A DNA stretch of 64,000 nt, taken from contig NC_072893.1 in assembly GCF_027943255.1 (NCBI RefSeq), positions 4,836,001 to 4,900,000 of the forward strand. The letters run 5' to 3'. The position numbers were made by a program, and so were the translations under genes. Under the pieces are notes generated by a model. The model did not search any database. It worked only from the letters and a program-made list of their open reading frames with translations, and was not told the DNA's origin. Of this stretch, positions 44,980 to 54,172 are shown one piece after another. The first letter of the stretch is position 1. Each line of letters opens with the position of its first letter. Origin of the DNA: Anastrepha obliqua (taxonomy: Eukaryota; Arthropoda; Insecta; Diptera; Tephritidae).

Positions 44980-46890
44980 TTAACCTAATCAACTGTATGG
45001 CATTTATATTACGTTTATATAAACAAATACAAAAAAATGTAGTAGAAATTGGAAAATTAATCGCTTGAATCGCTGTGATTGTCCAAAAATTGTCAAACAC
45101 TCAGAGTGGGGAGCGCCTGATATCAAGCGTTCCAGATTCCTCATTCCTCACTAACCGATTTTTCCAAAACTTTTTATTATTTCTACAATACAAATCATTC
45201 ATCATTTAACACTTTAATAAATAGTAAAACTTTTCATTTGTAACAACAACAACTCATCAAAAATGATAAAATCTCATCAACTCTACGAAGATGTGCAGTC
45301 AAATGGTTCTCCATGTACACGATGAATTATCATAGCCTATGCTTCAGTTGCATGCAACAAAATGTACTGTGAATGTACGCGCAGCTGTTGCATTGAAATA
45401 TTAGAACATTTTTGTGGCAGCCTGCTCTTGAAACTAAAAACACCAGTAATTTCTTAACTCCAACGCAGATACTGTGAATAGCCTTTCAAGTGTTGAAGAT
45501 GCACTTGAAAAAATAATGCACTCCCCAAGCATTGCTCTCCAGGAACATTCCCCTTCTGCTGCATGTAGCACGTCGCAGGCCCACTTAGCTGGTACAATGA
45601 AATATTGCTCTGAAAAGCCGCTGACAGATATTAAAAATGGCAATTCATGGGTAACATGAATGGCTGTACAAAGCGACATATTTATATGCATTCGTGCATA
45701 TGTATGCAGATGTGTAGTTATAGAGAAATTCAGTGCAAGGATACACAATGTGCGTCTGTGCAAGAAATAGGTCTAAGCCAGGTTTAAGTTTAGCACAGAA
45801 AATACAGAAAAACACTCTTAAGAAATTCATTTAACAATGGCTGGCGAAACAATGCAGACGATGGGGAAAAAGTTAATGGCAAGACAATAGAAAACTGTTG
45901 AAGTTGCTAATAAAAAGGGTTTAATTAATGGCACAGGAAGTGGAAAGTGGGAAATGAGTCATTAGGGATATAGTTTGACGTGAGCTCTTTGCATCACGCA
46001 AGGTCCATTGCACTAGTTTACTAGTAATTTTAGTAAAGAAATAGTTGAGGTTTTCCAAATATTTAAAATATTTGTAATATTTTAAGGCGTTTGCCAACAT
46101 ATTTCGAAAAAATATTAAAATGTACTTGAACCGGATTGATTTGAAAACACCTGAAATTCTTAATTAAAATTTATAAGAATTTTTTTTTACTTCGCTTCAA
46201 TTGATGGAAGAGTTTAAGGTTAAAAGATCTGCACAAATATTTTTATAATTTCTTCAACGGATCGATATTTCTAAAAAAAATTTAGCACTTGAATTGGCTA
46301 ATTTCGCCTGAAAAAAAGGGTGGAAAAATAGATTGTCTATGTAACTTCCTATGCAATAACAAAGTTAGTTGTTTTAAAACATCTATATTTTTATTTCAAT
46401 AAATACACAATAAAAAGTTTAAATAAATAATAAATAATAAAATATTTAATAATCGGTCTTTAGCCGAGCCCCTCTTCCCACTTGATTATCTTGATATTTT
46501 TCCACAAATGGTAGGACTTTCAAATTTTTGCAACTTCTAAACGGGAAATGGTTTTTTATGAGGACCTTTCTCATGACAGAAAAACTTAAGAGCACCCGGT
46601 AGTCTAGAAATTTCTAAACATAGATTTTTGGTTTTTACGAAATTTCGAAAGTACAGTATCTTAAGAATATACTGTGAAATTTTCCTGCGGAAATTCCCAA
46701 TATCATAGCTTCTACAGCCCATTAACTAGGTAGAGAGCGGTCCGCGCGCTGCTGTACCTCAAACTTCAAACTAATTTATCTCGAAACGACTTTTTTCGGT
46801 CTAGTGTTGTCAAAAAACAAAAAAACTATTCAACCGAGCCGCCTAAATTTTTAATGTGTTTTTGTGTAGTTACGTCCGTACTAGAATCTT
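44980..46890. other. Stretch without a recognised gene; possible hAT scrap
   Basis: Mostly AT-rich. The frame 45474-45659 (+) reads SLSSVEDALEKIMHSPSIAL and later LAGTMKYCSEKPLTD, faintly like the dimerisation tail of hAT transposases; this is only a guess. 46380-46470 is very AT-rich. Confidence 0.35.
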
Positions 46891-47063
46891 AATAGGTCTA
46901 TCGATAAGTTCGTGCGGTTTTACAACAGATGGCGTAACTTGATTATTATTCCATCGATCCACATTTCCAAACATTCATTGGAGAGCTACTGTCGTAAGGC
47001 ACAAACGTCAGTATAAGTTTTTTATTTGAAGCGTAAACAACAATATTTTTACCACACTTGAAA

Positions 47064-48104
47064 ATGTCGAGTTTCGTGCCAAATAATGTGTTTTTGCGGG
47101 GAATTCTTCTTCATTATTTTAATATGAAGAAAAAAGCAGCCGAAAGTCATCGTATCTTGGTGAAAGTTTATGGTGAGCATGCTCTAGCTGAGCGAACGTG
47201 CCAGAAGTGGTTTGCACGCTTTAAAAGTGGTGATTTTGGCTTGGAAGACGAAGAACGCGAGGGGGCGCCGCCAAAGTTCATGGATACCGAATTGGAGGAA
47301 TTGCTCGATCAAGATCCGGCTCAAACGCAAGAAGAGGTTGCAAAAACTTTGGGAGTTGATCAATCAACCATTTCCAAACGTTTAAAAGCCATGGGAATGA
47401 TCCGAAAGGTAGGCCATTGGGTGCCGTATGAATTGAAGCCAAGAGACGTTGAACGCCGTTTTATGGCATGCGAACAACTGCTTCAACGGCACAAAAGAAA
47501 GGGTTTTTTGCATCGAATTGTGACTGGCGATGAAAAGTGGGTCCATTACGACAATCCAAAACGTCGGGCAACGTATGGATACCCTGGCCATGCTTCAACA
47601 TCGACGTCGGCGCAGAATATTCATGGCCTGAAGGTTATGCTGTGTATCTGGTGGGACCAGCTGGGTGTTGTGTATTATGAGCTACTGAAACTGAATGAAA
47701 CGATTACGGGGGATGTCTACCGACGACAATTGATGCGTTTGAGCCGAGCACTGCGAGAAAAACGGCCGCAATACGCCGATAAACACGACAAAGTTATTTT
47801 GCAACATGACAATGCTCGGCCACATGTTGCACAAGTGGTCAAAACATACTTAGAAACGCTCAAATGGGATGTCCTACCCCACCCGCTGTATAGTCCAGAC
47901 CTTGCGCCATCCGATTACTATCTCTTCCGATCGATGCAACATGGCCTGGCTGACCAGCACTTCCGTAATTACGATGAAGTCAAAAAATGGATCGATTCGT
48001 GGATTGCGGCAAAACCGACCGAATTTTTCACAAAGGGAATCCGTGAATTGCCAGAAAGATGGGAAAAAGTAGTAGTAAGCGATGGACAATACTTTGAATA
48101 TTAA
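47064..48104 (+). CDS. Mariner transposase, full length, DD34D, mauritiana-like
   Basis: Cuts the element out of DNA and inserts it at TA sites; acts in the nucleus on its own terminal repeats. I chose ATG at 47064 (MSSFVPN) because it matches the usual mariner start; the frame is open two codons further upstream. The 346 codons equal the normal family length (Mos1 has 345). Visible parts: paired HTH DNA-binding region (about residues 1-110, with AERTCQKWFARFKSGDF and QEEVAKTLGVDQSTISKRLK), the WVPYEL linker (119-124; WVPHEL in Mos1), and the catalytic aspartates D156 (VTGDEKW), D249 (LQHDNARPH) and D284 (APSDYYLF), with 34 residues between the last two. The C-terminal LPERWEKVVVSDGQYFEY is complete. 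No stop or frameshift was seen. Activity is inferred, not shown. Confidence 0.95.
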   Translation: MSSFVPNNVFLRGILLHYFNMKKKAAESHRILVKVYGEHALAERTCQKWFARFKSGDFGLEDEEREGAPPKFMDTELEELLDQDPAQTQEEVAKTLGVDQSTISKRLKAMGMIRKVGHWVPYELKPRDVERRFMACEQLLQRHKRKGFLHRIVTGDEKWVHYDNPKRRATYGYPGHASTSTSAQNIHGLKVMLCIWWDQLGVVYYELLKLNETITGDVYRRQLMRLSRALREKRPQYADKHDKVILQHDNARPHVAQVVKTYLETLKWDVLPHPLYSPDLAPSDYYLFRSMQHGLADQHFRNYDEVKKWIDSWIAAKPTEFFTKGIRELPERWEKVVVSDGQYFEY

Positions 48105-48124
48105 ATTTGTAACCATTTTACGTC

Positions 48125-48130
48125 AATAAA
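48125..48130 (+). other. Poly(A) signal of the mariner transposase
   Basis: AATAAA lies 20 bases after the transposase stop codon and before the right TIR. Confidence 0.6.
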
Positions 48131-48179
48131 GTTTCAAATTTCGAAAAAAAAACCGCACGAACTTAAACATAGTCCATAT

Positions 48180-50000
48180 ATCATTATTTCAATTATTTGG
48201 TTCTTTTTATAAAAAAAACTGAAAAAACCCCGATTTTTAGAGTGTCAAATTCAAAACTGCGACATTTTTTGTTTGATTCTAGTATGGGACATGGTTTGGA
48301 TATTTGGTTTTTATGTTTCAAATAAATATCATAGAAGAGCCAAAATGGACAACACCTTCGAGGTCCAATTTTTCGGGAGGGTCAACTTCAGCGATCATTT
48401 TTAAAATTATTAAAATTAAAAACAAAATTTTTTTTTTCAATTTTGTATGTAAAAGAAGTTAAATAAAAAGCCTAAAAATTTAAATATCATTTTTAATTTT
48501 TTTTTATTGTAAAAAAATACCTGAAAATACTCTAAATTTTCGATCTTTAGACCACCGGAACCTCTTAAGTTTTGCGTTAAATATGTTTGCCAGCAACTGT
48601 CCCGCTTTCTCATGGTCCTAATCAGTGGTGAGCAGCTTAGGGCATCCGTAGCGATTGATCCAGTGCACGTAGAATGAATTGACATATTGGGAAATCAAAA
48701 TCAATTGAACAAAGTTTCCTTAGCAGGATGCTTTTCATCAAAGTGCAAAGTTTTTACTTGAATTACATATAAAATTTATTAAAAATATAATTCTCTTGTC
48801 GTAGAAAGATTCATTATCAAATTATGTTTAAAAGTGATGGCCTTCTATATTTATATTTATAACCAAACTCATCTCAGAGTATTTCTGGGGAAGTTTTGGG
48901 CTTCATTTCATTTGAGGAGCTTCATTTCACTACTAAAGTTAATCAGATCCTGTCAGGCTATAGGCCAACCTTTTCACTCTTCATTGTTCACTAAAATTCA
49001 AAAGTACTTTCCGTCTAATCCTTGTCTCAGAATAGTGTAGACAGAGTGACAGCTCCTTTTTTCATCGAAATCAGCATAACTAAGTTTTATTTCAATGTTT
49101 TTTTTTACAAATAAATAAAACCAACATCGCCTTCATGCCTTGAAGCTCCAAAATCTTGTTAAATGATTTTGCGAATGTCGTCAAAGCGCACAATTCATGT
49201 TAGCCGAACAAAAACAAAAAATAACGCTGATGTGCTCCTCAATTGGCCATAGTGCAAATTTCCGAAATTAGTGTTTTCCCCAGAATCTTCCTAATTTTCA
49301 TTTAGTATTCAACATTTCAAGTTCTTTTGCCTCTGCAAACATTCTTTTTTTTAGTTTTAATTCAATGCAGCTTAAATTCGCTAAGCTTTTGTTAATTGCT
49401 TTTATTTTTGTTCTATTTTGTTATTTCAATTCCCTCACTTCCTCTACGCACAGGTATTCTTGCAACTTTTAAATTAGATTATTCAAACTTGTTAACTTCA
49501 AATTGTATAACAAAAAAAATTCTTTTGAAGTTCGAAAGTGCAATTTTGTTCCTCGCAGCTCGTAAATATTTTAATTAAATTGCAAGAAACTGTAGATACG
49601 CGCACCAGACTGAAATTGTTTCCCACGGTAAAATTTAAAGTCATCGTATTTTCTTTCATTATTTCTGTGACTGGAGCTTTATTTGTTGTTATATAATCTG
49701 CAAACGATCAAAGGTCGAAGTTAGCAGTTAAATAATTGTAGTATTGTGGAAACTTAAATCCATGGCAATGGCAGTTTTAGGGTCGTTATCAGGCGACGTT
49801 TCGTTGGCAATTAGGTTCGAATAGGTAGATTTCTAGCCCACCTATCCTAGCTTGGTGAAAGATGGAAGCTACCTCAAAAAAAAAAGAACTTCTTGGCCTT
49901 TTGCAAAATAGTGCATTTATAAGGTCACTAGTGGGTTAAAAATATTTTTTGGTTAATTTGGTTAAATTGGTTAATTTAGGGGTATTCTCACGGGGTATAC
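48180..50000. other. Stretch without a recognised gene; possible TTAA element end
   Basis: ACCACCGGAACCTCTTAAG at 48551-48569 resembles the right end of a TTAA-inserted element (reversed: TTAAGAGGTTCCGG), but no matching left end was found. The rest is AT-rich with no coding signal. Confidence 0.35.
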
Positions 50001-50235
50001 GGCGGCCGCCGTAGTCGAATGGGTTGGTGCGTGATTACCATTCGGAATTCACAGAGAGAACGTTGGTTCGAATCTCGGTGAAACACCTCCTCACAAAAAT
50101 GTTTGCCGTTCGGAGTCGGCTTTAAACTGTAGGTCCTTCCATTTGTGGAACAACATCAAGACGCACACCACAAATAGGAGGAGGAGATCGGCGAAACACC
50201 CAAAAAAGGGTGTACGCGCCAATTATCTATATATA
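50001..50235 (+). repeat. tRNA-derived SINE, copy 4 (best preserved)
   Basis: GCCGCCGTAGTCGAATGGG with TTGG (A-box region, 50006-50028) and TTGGTTCGAATCTC (B box, about 50062-50075) are followed by the body: TTCGGAGTCGGCTTTAAACT, TCCATTTGTGGAACAACATC, AAGACGCACACCACAAATAG and CGCCAATTAT. The part between B box and body is shorter than in copy 1. Confidence 0.85.
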
Positions 50236-50922
50236 TTCTCAGACGAGGTTGTTAAGCAGTTAGCACCATATTTCGCTGAACTTCGTACAGATTTCTCTAT
50301 CCGCAAACTGGAGATTGAGGGTCGTGCCGTGCAATCTTTCCTAGTAGGCAGAGTATTAGCATGAGGGGAAAATCTGCATGGAAGCCGGTTCTTCTGTCTT
50401 CACTGAAAGCTTCAATATGAAATCGGTAGTCAGAACAGGGGTTTTCTCTAAACCAGATAATTTATTTGTTTCATTAAAATTGCCGAATACTGCTAGTGTT
50501 TCTCAAGTCTTTACGATCCTGCGGGTATGCAAAATCCAAAGGACAACGTAGGAGCGAATGTTTTCAATATTTATAAATTCATTATGAATGTATAAATATA
50601 TAAGGTACAGCTGCTACTGGATGTCCATCTGGTCCAAAACTGTTTTACGCTTGAGCCGTAGACGCTGAGTACTTGGCTGGAGCAAAGCCAATGCTTCAGC
50701 ATTGACATGTGCACTTAGACCTTGCCTGTGAGCCATGGCACACTTTTCGCCACGTCAGTGACGAGCAGAATACCAAGATCACAATGGAGGTCGAAATTTC
50801 TCACATAGTATGGAACATTGACGTTGTTGCGCAACACTTTGTTTTGGAATCGTTAGATAATAGTATTGCAAGATTCGCTTGGGCACCCTGGCGTCCAGAC
50901 TGTTTTAAGAATTTGGTTATTT
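50236..50922. other. Stretch without a recognised gene
   Basis: Open frames at 50143-50364 and 50709-50924 (+) are short and were not recognised. Confidence 0.4.
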
Positions 50923-51740
50923 AAAGGGTTTTCCAATAAGAGGTGTTATTTTGATATAAGATCAAGGGTTTCGTTGTTTGTGTGGCACGTAGCGTCGTCT
51001 TGTTGAAAATCAACGTTGTCCAGAACAATACCATCCAATTCCGGTCATAAAAAATCGTTAGTCATCTCTCGATAGCGCAATCCATTCACCGTAACTGTTG
51101 CTCCAGCTTCATTTTCGAAAAAATAAGGTCCAATGACTCCGCCGGACCATAAACCGCACCAAACAGTCACACGTTGAGGATAGAGAGGCTTTTCAACAAT
51201 AATTCTTGGATTTTCTGAGGCCCAGATACGACAATGTTGCTTGTTCACGAAGCCACCGAGGTGGAAATCAAGATGATTTTTCGATGGAAATCCGGATTAT
51301 TTTCATGCATTTCAACGACCCAATCAGCATAGAAACGACGTTGTTGATGATCGGCCGGCTTGAGTTCTTTTGTTAACTGGACTTTATAGGCCTTCAGACC
51401 CAAATCTTTATGCAAAATACGGTGTAATGACGTTTGAATGCCTAATTCCAAAGAACGATGAGGAATGGACCAACCTGGGTTTCTTCACCACTTTCGGATA
51501 CAACAGCAATATTTTTGGCTGTTCCTGAGCAACGTGCACGGGTTCTATTCTTCACATCACTAACTTGTCCCAACAGCTCGAACTTTTTCATCAATTTTTG
51601 TATTGCGGTCTGACAAGGTGCTTCACGATGACTCAAAAATGTTCGAGTTTTATGAACAGTCTCTGCCAAATTTTCACCATTTTTATAATAAATTTTAATA
51701 ATTTCAATGCGTTGTTTAAGCGTGTATCGTTCCATTTATA
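50923..51740 (-). mobile_element. DD41D-related transposon remnant with long transposase pieces
   Basis: Left end AAAGGGTTTTCCAATAAGAG after TTA at 50921-50923. On the minus strand the transposase starts at 51735 (MERYTLKQRIEIIKIYYKNG), followed by LAETVHKTRTFL and QTAIQKLMKKFELLGQV (HTH region). After a frameshift near 51450 come the second HTH (TSLHRILHKDLGLKAYKVQL) and DHQQRRFYADWVVEMHENN. Another shift near 51247, with loss of the first catalytic Asp block, leads to NKQHCRIW, VTVWCGLWSGGVIGPYFF and VTVNGLRYREM. Sequence after about 51045 (FLCDRNW-like, then NVDFQQDDATCHTNNET in a shifted frame) reaches the second Asp; the third is deleted. The 51740 end lacks a visible TIR. The peptides are close to the 23528 family but clearly distinct. 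Confidence 0.75.
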
Positions 51741-51744
51741 TTAA

Positions 51745-52460
51745 TGGCGTAGTTTCTATTTGTCAAATATCAAAAAATGACAACTTCAAAAGTAGTATCT
51801 ACCGAAATAGTGGGCTACATTTTAACTCATTAGCTCCCATTCACAGGAATAAATTTGACCTGTACTGCAACATTTTTAAGGCATCTGAAGCCGAAATTTT
51901 GTTAGAATAACAAAATTTCAAACAAATTCTTTGTTCAACTTGAATTTCCCTCGTTAAATTCGAAGAACACACTCGAGCTTGACAGTAGCACAGAAAACAA
52001 ACAATGTGACATATCACGCTAAAATTTGCCACGTAAGCTTATAACAGTCCTACCAAAAAACAAAAAAATTATTTTTGCCATATGTCATCCGCGGACCGTT
52101 TTATTGACGTCTCGTTCATATTTGAGTATAAGGTATAAAAATCGACAGTCGTGTAACGTGCCGCTAAATTTATCACTCTATCGGAAAATTTATAATTTTT
52201 GCAAATGGCCTCGTACGTAAATCATATTTGACACTTGTAAGCTAGAAAGCTGTAATATGCAAAGAGGCAAGCAAAGGCAAAAATAAAGATCTCCATCACT
52301 CAAAATTATACTTTTTTTATAATAGTAAAAAAATTATTCAAGAAACCAAATTAGATGATTAATTTTGTGGACCGTCTACATTAGTCTTGCCGCAAAACCT
52401 ATTGTACGGATTTTATTTATAATATAATAGAAAAAAATTAAATTTAAAAAACTAAACAAA
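51745..52460. other. Stretch without a recognised gene; lone mariner-type end
   Basis: GCCGCAAAACCTATTGTACG at about 52389-52408 resembles the right end ACCGCAAAACTTATTGAACG of the mariner ending at 53879, in the same orientation, and may be the relic of another copy. Confidence 0.4.
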
Positions 52461-52466
52461 AAGTAA

Positions 52467-52750
52467 TCAAGGACTGAAACAAACAGGAGTCAAGAAAACA
52501 AGCCGCAGAAGGTAGCTGATCATAAGCTTGTCAAAGCTATCAAAAAATTCAAAAAAGTGCTTGAGCCTTTTGCAACAAAGGTCATGATTTACCGTATCAA
52601 CTACCTTAGAGAAATCCAGACGACAAAGAAGAGATAGGTCACCGTTGTCAAGCTGCATTCTTATGTCGTCAAGTGTTTCTATCATAGCCGTAGGACAACT
52701 ATTATTAGGTCTGAACACTGTATTGGAGATAGGTAAATTGTTTTCCAAAA
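52467..52750 (-). pseudogene. LINE RT fragment (around first catalytic motif)
   Basis: The open minus frame reads MENNLPISNTVFRPNNSCPT, AMIETLDDIRMQLDNGDLSL, LCRLDFSKVVDTVNHDL and FDKLMISYLL. 'LDFSKAFDTVNH' is the first catalytic RT motif (its Asp is preserved here) and 'GFRPN.SC.TA' precedes it in CR1/jockey-type LINEs. Truncated at both ends. Confidence 0.8.
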
Positions 52751-53071
52751 CAAATTATGAAATTTGTCTTGCCATCAGCGACTCGTACACCTTTGAAAAG
52801 GCTGGTGAAATGGTTTGGAATGATTTTTGTTTAATTCTGTTGATTGACTGATGGGTTTAATTATGCCTGTGAGCTCTTTGAGAACAAGAGAAATTTCAAT
52901 AAGCTTTTCCAAATTGATTTAAATATTTCAAAAATTTTCATTGCATTGTTTTGCTGGTTTTGTTATATTGGTACACTTTTCATATGGACGCATATGAAGT
53001 TTGATTTCAATCTGTCAATTCATTTTTGTTTAAAACGCATTTAGAATCGGCGTGTCACAGTATTTTCTACA

Positions 53072-53879
53072 ATGGAAAAAATCACGTATCGCGCAGTGAT
53101 TGAATTTTTATTTTTGGAAGATTTAAAAAGAAGCAAATTTATAAACGACTGCCGAAAATATTTAAGGATCTGTCGCCATCAATTAGTACAGTAGAAAAAT
53201 GAGTTGCTGAATTTAGACGTGCTCGTAGCCTTGAAGACGATCTACCTCAAAGGCGTCCAAAAACAGCAACAACACCAGAAACCGTAGAAAAAATACAGAA
53301 TGTCCTATCGGAAAGTCGTCGAGAGACCGAAAGGTATTTAGTAGAGGTCCTAAGCATTTAATTGATCAGTATTTTGACTGAAGTATTGGGTTTCAAAAAG
53401 CCGAGTGCACAATGGCTGCCGCATTTGATATCAATAGAAAAAAATAAAATAAATTCGTCAAAGAATAAATTCTGAATATTATTTTAACCTTTTGAACCAG
53501 TTGAAGGAAAAAATGTATGGAAAAGACCCAGTTTTCCAAAGAAAAAAATTTTTTTTCATGAGGACAATGCACCTTTAATAACGGCTAAAATCCATGAGTT
53601 AAAGTTCGAATTGTTTGACTTAGTTTGGCCCCTAGCTACTTCTATTTATTTCCAGACACAAAAAAAATCATGCGTTATCAAATAATGGGGTCATAACAGC
53701 TGTGGACGCGTATTTTGCAGCCCTTCCAGATTCTCACTTCAGGGATGGAATTCATAAATTGGAATCTCGTTGCAACAAGTGTATTGAGGTTCAGGGAGAC
53801 TATACCGAATAATAAAGTGCATTTCAAACCATAAAATTGTGTTTATATTATCGAACCGCAAAACTTATTGAACGACTTA
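53072..53879 (+). mobile_element. Mariner remnant, different family
   Basis: ATG at 53072 reads MEKITYRAVIEFLFLEDLKR. After frame changes come ISTVEKWVAEFRR-like sequence (with a stop), RPKTATTPETVEKIQNVLSE and TEVLGFKKPSAQWLPHL (the linker and second HTH). The catalytic part is reduced to IFFHEDNAPLITA (second Asp) and the C-terminal AALPDSHFRDGIHKLESRCN and KCIEVQGDYTE with a stop near 53812. The right TIR, readable as CCGCAAAACTTATTGAACG, is at about 53856-53874. No left TIR was found. The C-terminal layout differs from the other mariners here. Confidence 0.75.
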
Positions 53880-53993
53880 ATATCTTTGTTTCTGGCTACC
53901 TCCAAAGGATGACCGATATTTTGGGATCCAATCCATTGACGTATATTCCGCAGCCACTTCTTTCTTTCGATGCCTTGCCTTCCTTCAATCCTT
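53880..53993 (-). pseudogene. Short ORF next to LINE insertion; possible LINE C-terminal scrap
   Basis: On the minus strand, beyond the 3' end of the intact LINE, the frame reads ERKKWLRNIRQWIGSQNIGH and PLEVARNKDIKSF. 'WLR.IR.WTG......L...A.DR..' occurs near the C-terminus of some fly LINEs, so the intact LINE may have inserted into an older one. This is weak evidence. Confidence 0.35.
53982..53993. repeat. Target-site duplication, 3' side of the intact LINE
   Basis: CCTTCAATCCTT, identical to 59388-59399. Confidence 0.9.
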
Positions 53994-54172
53994 GAATTTG
54001 AATTTGAAAAGGTCGAGCCAAGGAGCACCAGGAGATTTGGTGGCTCCTAAAACACTCAGGCTAAAAAGCCCATTGAATTTAAAGCTCTGGAAAGGGGGTA
54101 GATAGTCAAGGAGGGAGGGAGAAAAGTATCAGAGAAAGAGATAGGAAAGAATAGAGACAGAGATAGAGATAG
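53994..54172 (-). other. 3' UTR and tail of the intact LINE
   Basis: Minus-strand reading: pyrimidine-rich CTCTATCTCTGTCTC, later GGAGCCACCAAATCTCC, and the terminal TTCAAATTCAAATTC next to the duplication. The GGAGCCACC and TGGTGCTCC stretches could pair as a hairpin just before the tail, a feature that LINE reverse transcriptases often recognise. Confidence 0.7.

Larger units (their letters stand above)
46895..48176 (+). mobile_element. Apparently intact mariner element
   Basis: About 1.28 kb. The inner parts of the ends, AAGTTCGTGCGGTTTT, are identical in inverted orientation (left about 46908-46923, right about 48150-48165). The outer 10-12 bases (GGTCTATCGAT against TGGACTATGTTT) match less well. 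TA precedes at 46893-46894 and follows at 48177-48178. It carries one uninterrupted transposase and a poly(A) signal. It is the only DNA transposon in the window with both ends and an open transposase. Confidence 0.9.

Noticed and set aside
45468..45655. Exon- or hAT-like frame
   Set aside because: Only faint resemblance to the hAT dimerisation region; mentioned in the regional note, not called.
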